From NCBI GenBank assembly GCA_031276985.1, contig JAISMA010000161.1, forward strand, positions 1-14,162: a stretch of DNA of 14,162 nt, read 5' to 3'. A model generated the notes under the pieces. The model saw nothing but the letters and a program-made list of their open reading frames with translations, was not told the DNA's origin and ran no database searches. A program made the position numbers and the translations under genes. Origin of the DNA: Helicobacteraceae bacterium. Lineage in GTDB: Bacteria; Campylobacterota; Campylobacteria; Campylobacterales; SZUA-545. This document shows, piece after piece, positions 7,109-13,059 of this stretch (positions are counted from its first letter, which is position 1; every line of letters starts with the position of its first letter).

Positions 7109-8930
7109 CTAGCGTTTCTCCCGTCGATAAATCCGATTTATTTGTCGCGCCGTTGCCGCTTTGGGCGATCTCCACGCGATTTCTGCCGCCTTCTTTGGCG
7201 AGATATAAAGCCACGTCCGCGCGTCCGATCAAAGTCTCCATAGTGTCGCCGAATCTATACGAAGAAACGCCTATGCTAATGGTTATTTTCGGCGCTTCGC
7301 CGTAGTCGTGCGATTCGACGGAGAGGCGCAATTGTTCCATTTTTCGCGCCGCCCACTCTTTTGGAGTGTTTATCAGCGCCACCAAAAACTCTTCGCCTCC
7401 CCACCTTGCCGCCAAGTCGGTTTTGCGGGTTTTGGCGATGAGGATTTGCGCGAGCGTTTTAAGCGTTTGATCGCCCACGAGGTGTCCGAACGTATCGTTG
7501 ACCGCTTTGAAATGATCGATGTCCAAAAGCGCGACGCTTAAATCGTCGCCGTATCGCTCCGCGCGATCGATCTCCATTTGAAGCAATTCGTTAATTCGCA
7601 GGCGATTCATCATGCCCGTGAGCGCGTCCGTGTGCGACTGTTTCGTCGCTTCGTTTAGCTTTTCGATCGTATCCGCCAGCTCTTTTTGCAACGAAATGTC
7701 GTGTCTGATCGCCATGAACCCTTTAATAACGCTCGTTTCGGAAAAGATCGGCGAAATCGTGGTTTGGACCCAATAAAAACTGCCGTCTTTTCTGCGGTTT
7801 TTAATGTCGCCGTTCCAAGTCAAGCCGCCTTTGATCGTACTCCACAGATCGGCAAACGTTTCGCTTGGCGTGTCGGGGTGGCGCACGATGTTGTGCGGCT
7901 GACCCAAAAGCTCCTCTTTAGCAAAGCCCGAAATGCGGCAGAAAGCGGCGGAGACATAGGTGATGACGCCTTGCGTGTCGGTGCGAGAAGTGATCACGTT
8001 TTCGTCGATTACGTCAAGATAGTGATTTAGCTCATGGTTGAGCTCATGCACCTGCGCCGTTCGTCGCTCGATCTCGGCTTCGCGATCTTCTAAAAACCGC
8101 TTCATTTTGGCTTCTTCGCGTTCCAGCTTGCGATTGATCTCGTAAACCGCCTCGATAAAGCGATTGAAATGATCGGCGATAACTCCAAACTCGTTTTTGC
8201 CCCATTCGCCAAGCCGCACGTTTGGATCGCCGGCGTTTTTTGCCAGACGCTCCGTGGCGTTTTCAAGCTCCTTTATGGGCGCGAAGATCAGCTTTGTGGA
8301 AAAGGCGAAAAATAACGCGCTCGCCGCAAACGCCAAGCCGAATATAAGCAGCGCGATTCTTTCGACCGATCGTTGAGAGCTTTCGTCGTATTCGGCAAGC
8401 GAAAAGGTTAGATCCATTACGCCAAGCGTCGAATTTAGCTCCGCGTTGATATGGCATGTCAAGCAGGTTGCCTCGGCTTTGAAAGGCTTCAGATGACGAA
8501 TTTTTCTCGCTTCGCCGTCGGTAATAATATCACGCCCTACGCCGACGGAGATAGCCTTTTTGATCTCTTCTGGAAATTCGTCCGGATTCGATCGGCGCGA
8601 AGTAATCGCCGCCGAAGGCGCGACAAACAGCTCCAGCTTATCCACGTAATGCTCTTCTTTGGCTAACTCAAGGGTTTTAAGCACCTGTCCGGATGAACCG
8701 CCCGCGCTCATAGTGGCAAACAGCGTTTGGAAAATAGAGCGGCTTAAGCGCTCTATGGAAGTCGATGCCGATTGATCGATAATGGCGCGATAATCTTCGG
8801 AAAGCAACAATAAGACGGACGCGGTCAAAGCCGCGACAACGGCTATGCCTAAAATGACAAAGCGCGTGCGAAGTTTGTGAAAAAAACGCAAGTCTTCTTT
8901 TCTAACGCCGCGTTTGCCGGTTCTAACCAT
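7095..8930 (-). CDS. Heme-c sensor diguanylate cyclase (HAMP-PAS-GGDEF)
   Basis: A 611-residue membrane sensor predicted to make c-di-GMP. Order: membrane helix at about 23-44; periplasmic domain with the heme-c motif CLTCH at 156-160; second helix at about 191-211; HAMP at about 212-265; charged coiled coil to about 300; PAS at about 303-415; GGDEF domain from about 432. The active-site motif is GGEEF (511-515), and an RxxD product-inhibition site (RKTD, 502-505) lies at the correct distance before it, so catalysis with feedback control is expected. The PAS contains NIVRHPDTP and KNRRKDGSFYWV, the pattern of Aer-type PAS domains that bind FAD. The start ATG is supported by GAGG 6 bases upstream. 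It overlaps serS by 14 bases and follows a shorter paralog after 71 bases. A heme or redox input is inferred from the CxxCH; the ligand is unknown. Confidence 0.92.
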   Translation of the reverse strand: MVRTGKRGVRKEDLRFFHKLRTRFVILGIAVVAALTASVLLLLSEDYRAIIDQSASTSIERLSRSIFQTLFATMSAGGSSGQVLKTLELAKEEHYVDKLELFVAPSAAITSRRSNPDEFPEEIKKAISVGVGRDIITDGEARKIRHLKPFKAEATCLTCHINAELNSTLGVMDLTFSLAEYDESSQRSVERIALLIFGLAFAASALFFAFSTKLIFAPIKELENATERLAKNAGDPNVRLGEWGKNEFGVIADHFNRFIEAVYEINRKLEREEAKMKRFLEDREAEIERRTAQVHELNHELNHYLDVIDENVITSRTDTQGVITYVSAAFCRISGFAKEELLGQPHNIVRHPDTPSETFADLWSTIKGGLTWNGDIKNRRKDGSFYWVQTTISPIFSETSVIKGFMAIRHDISLQKELADTIEKLNEATKQSHTDALTGMMNRLRINELLQMEIDRAERYGDDLSVALLDIDHFKAVNDTFGHLVGDQTLKTLAQILIAKTRKTDLAARWGGEEFLVALINTPKEWAARKMEQLRLSVESHDYGEAPKITISIGVSSYRFGDTMETLIGRADVALYLAKEGGRNRVEIAQSGNGATNKSDLSTGETLDDRS

Positions 8931-8960
8931 CTCAATCCTCTATGCAAATGGGCGCGGATA

Positions 8961-8980
8961 GCCCCTCTTTTCAGAGGGGC
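8961..8980 (-). other. Intercistronic hairpin with GAAA tetraloop
   Basis: On the transcribed (minus) strand GCCCCTCT and AGAGGGGC form a perfect 8-bp stem closed by GAAA, a GNRA tetraloop. It sits between the two heme-sensor genes. No T-run follows, so it is a poor terminator; stabilising the upstream mRNA or partial attenuation are more likely roles. Structure is seen in the sequence; function is inferred. Confidence 0.6.
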
Positions 8981-9001
8981 TCGTCGCGGACAATGGGCGA
9001 G

Positions 9002-10354
9002 TTATTCAAAACGGAAGGTTTTTTTAGTCGCCGTCGCTTGCGTCGCGGCTTCCGCATCCTGATCCGTAGGTTTGATCATCAGAGCCTCGAGCTCTTTTTG
9101 TCCGGTGATGTCTAGGCATACCGCAACGTAACCTCTCATTTCGTTCTCGTCGTCAAAGAGCGGCGAAATCACTATGCGAACCCAATACGCCGCGCCGTCT
9201 TTTCTGCGGTTTTTGATCTCGCCTTGCCATACGGCGCCAGCTTTGATCGTGTGCCACAGCTCGACAAACGTTTGCGCCGGGGTGGTCGGATGGCGCACGA
9301 TATTGTGCGGCATATTGACAAGTTCCTCTTTCGAGTAGCCCGAAATGCGGCAGAACGCCTCGCTGACGGAGGTAATCACGCCGTTTATATCGGTGCGGGA
9401 GATGATGACGTTGCTGTCGACAATCTCCACGTAGCGGCGTTGCTCGCGATCGGACTTGCGAACCTCGTCGACGCGTCGTTGGAACTCGATTTCGCGCTCT
9501 TCAAGAAGTTTTTGCGTCTTCTTTTGCTCGGTGCTTAGGCGGCGATTGATCACATACACCTTGTCGATAAAGCGGTTGAAGTGGTGAGAGACTTCGCCAA
9601 ACTCGTTGTAACCGCGCTCTTGCAATCTAACGTCGGGATCGCCCGCCGTGGAAGCGAGTCTTTTAACCGCGTCGCGCAATTCGTAAAGCGGCGAGAATAT
9701 CAGACTGCTCGATACGAAGTTCATAATGATGCCGCTCGCCACGATTAACGCCAATATCACCAGCACGACTTTTTTAATCGAATCTTTGGATAACTCGTCG
9801 TAGTAATCCTGCGAAAGCGTTAGATCCATAACGCCCAGCACTTGACCAACCTGAATGTTGACATGACACTGCACGCACGTATTCGTAGCCTGAAACGGCT
9901 TTATGTAGCGCGCGCCGCGATTAATAGCCGTGCCGTCAGATCCCGTAGTGTTCTCAACGGGCTGAAAGATCTCTGGCGCCTTTTCTCCGGCTTCGATCTT
10001 GCTGTTAAACACTTCGGCAATCTCCGGCGGCGGGTTATACCGCTCGGTCGGACGGAAAATGTCGATAATCTCTTTAGAGACGTGTAGCTCAAGACGATCG
10101 ACGATTTTTTTATCTTGCGCCTCTTGTAGCGCTTGATGCACCTGCTCGCTGCCGCCGAAGTTCATAGAGACGAACAACGTCTGGAATATGGACTCGCTCA
10201 GTCTCTCCATCGACTTCTGCGCGGCTTCGTTGGTCATTTTTCTGTAATCAAGCCATAACAGCGTGATGATCACGGCTGTCAAAATGGCGACGATAACCGA
10301 AAAGGACACGATAAAGCGATTACGGATCTTCCCGAAAAAGCCTATTTGCTTCAT
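9002..10354 (-). CDS. Heme-c/HAMP/PAS sensor without output domain
   Basis: This 450-residue protein is a close paralog of the sensor that follows it. Order: membrane helix at about 14-35; periplasmic domain with heme-c motif CVQCH at 160-164; second helix at about 194-216; HAMP at about 217-270; coiled coil to about 305; PAS at about 308-420 with NIVRHPTTP and KNRRKDGAAYWV. After the shared QKEL it diverges into about 27 residues rich in Ala, Thr and Gln and stops; there is no GGDEF, EAL, histidine kinase or methyl-accepting domain, and the 71 bases to the next gene cannot encode one. In the Aer-like motif the Asp of RHPD is Thr. The ATG is preceded by GGGGAAGG. It lies 61 bases after der. 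It may act through a partner, most simply by pairing with its paralog, but this is inference. Confidence 0.88.
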   Translation of the reverse strand: MKQIGFFGKIRNRFIVSFSVIVAILTAVIITLLWLDYRKMTNEAAQKSMERLSESIFQTLFVSMNFGGSEQVHQALQEAQDKKIVDRLELHVSKEIIDIFRPTERYNPPPEIAEVFNSKIEAGEKAPEIFQPVENTTGSDGTAINRGARYIKPFQATNTCVQCHVNIQVGQVLGVMDLTLSQDYYDELSKDSIKKVVLVILALIVASGIIMNFVSSSLIFSPLYELRDAVKRLASTAGDPDVRLQERGYNEFGEVSHHFNRFIDKVYVINRRLSTEQKKTQKLLEEREIEFQRRVDEVRKSDREQRRYVEIVDSNVIISRTDINGVITSVSEAFCRISGYSKEELVNMPHNIVRHPTTPAQTFVELWHTIKAGAVWQGEIKNRRKDGAAYWVRIVISPLFDDENEMRGYVAVCLDITGQKELEALMIKPTDQDAEAATQATATKKTFRFE

Positions 10355-10415
10355 GTTGGTAGCCTTCCCCCCGAAAGTTTAGTGTTAGCGTAATACTACT
10401 CTTTTATCGCTTTAA

Positions 10416-11744
10416 TTAAAACTGCTTTTGTTTATTTTTTGCTTCAATTACTATTGGAGAGCCTTCAAAATCGACGTTTTCTCTTAATTTGTTGGCTAAA
10501 TAGCGCAGGTAGCTAAAGTGGATCGACCGCGGACGGTTTGAAATCAGCGCGATTTTGGGCGGCTTAACGTCGTATTGCGTAGCGTAGTAGATTTTTACGA
10601 CTTTGCCGCGATCGCTAGGAAGGCGATGTTTTTTGGTCGCCTCGCCGATAATCTCGTTTAGCCGCGCCGTAGCTATGCGCCGCGAGTAGTTTTCGTAGAC
10701 GTTTGCGATCAGCTCGCCAAGTTTATTCACCCGTTTTTTGGTCGCCGCGCTTAAAGAGACGATCGGCGCGTAGCTCAAAAACAAAAAGCGATCGCGAACC
10801 TGTTTTTCCAGCGTTTTATAATCCGCGTGGGCTATATCGTATTTATTCAAAACCAGAATCGCCGCCGTTTTGTGCTTGTCCGCAAGCCCCGCTATGCGCT
10901 CGTCAAGCTCGGAAAGTTCCTCGCTCGCATCAAGCGTGATAAGCGCGACGTCGGCGGCGTCCAGCGCCTTTTGAGCGCGATCGAAGGCGAATTTTTCTAT
11001 GCCTTCAATTCTGCTTCGCTTGCGAACGCCTGCGGTATCGACGAAAATAATCTCGCGCCCGTTCAGGACGACTCGCTCGTCTACGGGATCGATCGTGGTT
11101 CCCGCGACGGGGCTTACCACGGATCGCTCAAAACCCGCAAGCGCGTTCAACAGCGCGCTTTTGCCGACGTTTGGGCGACCGATAATCGCCACTCTAATCG
11201 GCTCGCTTCCTTCCAAAACCGCTTCGTCGTCCGATCGCGGCGCGGTCGCCTTGCCTTCGGCGCGGACAATTTCGCCCACGCGCCTTTCAAGATCGTCGAA
11301 TCCGCGTCGGTGCGAACAGGAGATCGTAAGAAGCTCTTTCGCGCCGAAACTCATATATTCGTATCGCTGGCTTTCAAGCTCGCCGTTATCTATCTTATTA
11401 AGTACAAGTACAATCGACGGGTTTTGTTTTTGGATTTCGTAAAACAGCCGTCGATCCTCGTCGTTTGGCGGCAGTTGACCGTCAACCAAAAACAGCGTCA
11501 AATCGGCGCTTTTTATCGCCTCGATCGCCTTGTCGCGGACAATCGCAAAAAGCTCGCCGCGATCTTCCAGTCCGCCCGTATCCATAATCTCGACCTCAAG
11601 AGAGTCAATGACGACGCGGGCGATCTTTACGTCTCTCGTCGTCCCCGCCGCGTCGCTTACGATCGCGTCGCGTTTTCCAATCAAGCGGTTAAACAACGCG
11701 CTTTTACCGGCGTTTGGGCGACCCGCGATGGCAATTTTGAACAT
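10416..11744 (-). CDS. der: Ribosome-biogenesis GTPase Der (EngA)
   Basis: Der is an essential tandem GTPase that acts in maturation of the 50S ribosomal subunit. The 442 residues contain both G domains. The first has GRPNAGKS (8-15), GTTRD (34-38), DTGG (55-58) and NKID (116-119). The second has GRPNVGKS (189-196), GTTID (215-219), DTAG (236-239) and NKYD (300-303). A KH-like RNA-binding C-terminal domain follows from about 360 and ends in a basic tail. All nucleotide-binding motifs are intact. The ATG has AAGGA 6 bases upstream, and only 8 bases separate it from the stop of the preceding GGDEF gene, so the two are very probably cotranscribed. Confidence 0.98.
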   Translation of the reverse strand: MFKIAIAGRPNAGKSALFNRLIGKRDAIVSDAAGTTRDVKIARVVIDSLEVEIMDTGGLEDRGELFAIVRDKAIEAIKSADLTLFLVDGQLPPNDEDRRLFYEIQKQNPSIVLVLNKIDNGELESQRYEYMSFGAKELLTISCSHRRGFDDLERRVGEIVRAEGKATAPRSDDEAVLEGSEPIRVAIIGRPNVGKSALLNALAGFERSVVSPVAGTTIDPVDERVVLNGREIIFVDTAGVRKRSRIEGIEKFAFDRAQKALDAADVALITLDASEELSELDERIAGLADKHKTAAILVLNKYDIAHADYKTLEKQVRDRFLFLSYAPIVSLSAATKKRVNKLGELIANVYENYSRRIATARLNEIIGEATKKHRLPSDRGKVVKIYYATQYDVKPPKIALISNRPRSIHFSYLRYLANKLRENVDFEGSPIVIEAKNKQKQF

Positions 11745-11752
11745 CTTTTTCC

Positions 11753-12979
11753 TTATATAACGACGCGGTTGCGTCCCTGCTCTTTGGCTTTATACAGCGC
11801 TCCGTCCGCCGCCCTGATCGCGTCGTTTTGCGTTTGCGCGTTTTCGCCGTCCGCCGCGCCTATGCTGATCGTTACGATCGCGTGTTCGTAATCGTCGTTG
11901 CCGCCGCGAATTTTACGATAGTTTCTAGGTCTGCTTTTGGGGCGAGCGCTTGATCGCTTGACAAAACGCGCCTCTTCGACCGCTTTTCGCGCCTCCTCCA
12001 AAAACGGAGCGGCTTCGTTTTTGGTTTTGCCGCTAAATATAATCGCAAATTCTTCGCCGCCGTAGCGATAAACTTTCGCGCCTCCTCGCGTGAGCGCGAG
12101 TTGCGTCGCCACCATTTTCAGCGCCTGATCGCCCGCGTCGTGTCCGTATCGATCGTTAAATTGTTTGAAATGATCCACGTCGATCATCGCTACGGCGTAA
12201 CGTCCGGAAAGTTTATGCAGCGCCTCGAACAGAGCGCGGCGTCCAAGCAATCCCGTTAATTCGTCGTAATAGGCTAATCTATGCGCCAAATGCGTAAAAC
12301 CTCCCGCGACAATCAGCGCCGACGCTAGGAAAAAGAGGCTTTGCGCGCCGCGATCTGGATAGAAAAACAGCGCGGCGATCATTGCCGCGAAAGCAAAAAA
12401 CATAGCGACTTCCAGCGCGTTTTGGCGTTGGGCGAATATCTTTGCGATAAGCGCCAAAGCGCACGCGGCGGTAAGAATAAGCGCGATCTGCGGAACGCCA
12501 TCCAGCGCTTGCGGCGAGACAAACAGTTGCGTATTAAGCGCGTCGAAGGCTTCGGGCGCGGCTTTGCCAAGCGCGATCAGAGCGATTAGTCCAAACTCCA
12601 AAGCGATTGCGAGTATTCTGCCAAGCGAGCAAAGAGAAAACAGCGATCGCTCCTCAAGCCACGTAAAAACGGCGAAGTTAAGCGGCGCGATATACCACGC
12701 GACAAGCCGCAACAGATCGAGCGATTGCGGATTTACGCGATCTTCCAAGCCAAAACTATCGGTCAGTAGCGATCCAATAGCCCAAATCGGCGCGAGCGCG
12801 TAAAGCGGATTTAGCCGTCCAAACCTGAGCGTAAAAACAAGCGCCGCAAAAAAAAGCAGGTGCGCGGATATTAAGATCGTAGCGATTGGCAGACGATCCG
12901 AAAACCACGCGCCAACCCCAGCCGCCGCAAGAACGACAAACGACGACAGAACAAAACCAATGCGATCAGACGCGCCCAA
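11753..12979 (-). CDS. Multi-pass membrane GGDEF protein, probable diguanylate cyclase
   Basis: The N-terminal half of this 408-residue protein is a run of about seven or eight hydrophobic segments between residues 8 and 232, with no recognised sensor family. A GGDEF domain fills the rest: DELTGLLGRRALFEAL near 239-254, IDVDHFKQFNDRYGH near 266-280, and GGEEF at 307-311. The catalytic signature is intact, so it should make c-di-GMP. The inhibitory site is degenerate: the aligned tetrapeptide is RGGA (298-301), lacking the Asp. A basic insert of about 25 residues (near 340-364, rich in Arg and Lys) precedes the final VTISIGAA strand. The start is TTG at 12977-12979 with AAAGGA 5 bases upstream and a promoter just ahead. 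It is separated from der by only 8 bases. Confidence 0.9.
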   Translation of the reverse strand: MGASDRIGFVLSSFVVLAAAGVGAWFSDRLPIATILISAHLLFFAALVFTLRFGRLNPLYALAPIWAIGSLLTDSFGLEDRVNPQSLDLLRLVAWYIAPLNFAVFTWLEERSLFSLCSLGRILAIALEFGLIALIALGKAAPEAFDALNTQLFVSPQALDGVPQIALILTAACALALIAKIFAQRQNALEVAMFFAFAAMIAALFFYPDRGAQSLFFLASALIVAGGFTHLAHRLAYYDELTGLLGRRALFEALHKLSGRYAVAMIDVDHFKQFNDRYGHDAGDQALKMVATQLALTRGGAKVYRYGGEEFAIIFSGKTKNEAAPFLEEARKAVEEARFVKRSSARPKSRPRNYRKIRGGNDDYEHAIVTISIGAADGENAQTQNDAIRAADGALYKAKEQGRNRVVI

Positions 12980-12999
12980 ATAAATCCTTTTGAAAGCCG

Positions 13000-13008
13000 A
13001 TTATAACA
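13000..13008 (-). promoter_or_regulatory. Extended -10 promoter for the GGDEF-der block
   Basis: The minus strand reads TGTTATAAT, an extended -10 (TGn plus a perfect TATAAT). Transcription would start roughly 13-15 bases before the TTG start at 12979, leaving a short leader that still holds the AAAGGA ribosome binding site. No clear -35 is present, as expected for extended -10 promoters. It probably drives the membrane GGDEF gene and der, and perhaps the genes beyond. Confidence 0.7.
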
Positions 13009-13013
13009 GCGCG

Positions 13014-13036
13014 ACGCCAAAAGGCGAGATCGCGCC
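13014..13036. repeat. 23-base near-repeat, intergenic copy
   Basis: This segment, ACGCCAAAAGGCG followed by AGATCGCGCC, recurs with a single mismatch at 13628-13650 inside pglE. It includes CGCC-AAAA-GGCG, able to form a short hairpin, and a near-palindrome around GATC. It lies just upstream of the extended -10. Whether it has a function or reflects the local word bias cannot be told here. Confidence 0.45.
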
Positions 13037-13059
13037 CAAAACGCGCAAAGTCGCGGACG

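Noticed and set aside
9002..9100. The output-less sensor as a frameshifted pseudogene of a GGDEF protein
   Set aside because: Other frames after the divergence point and the 71-base gap show no GGDEF, kinase or EAL remnants, and the frame is clean with a proper start, so it is treated as a genuine short protein.
10381..10415. A possible promoter in the 61-base gap between der and the short sensor
   Set aside because: Only a weak TATTAC-like hexamer is present, without an extended -10 or -35; too poor to call.
10827..11891. A 354-codon open frame on the plus strand, opposite der
   Set aside because: It lies entirely antisense to der and the end of the GGDEF gene, whose motifs are intact. It has no ribosome binding site or recognisable domain, and its openness follows from the codon composition of the opposite strand.
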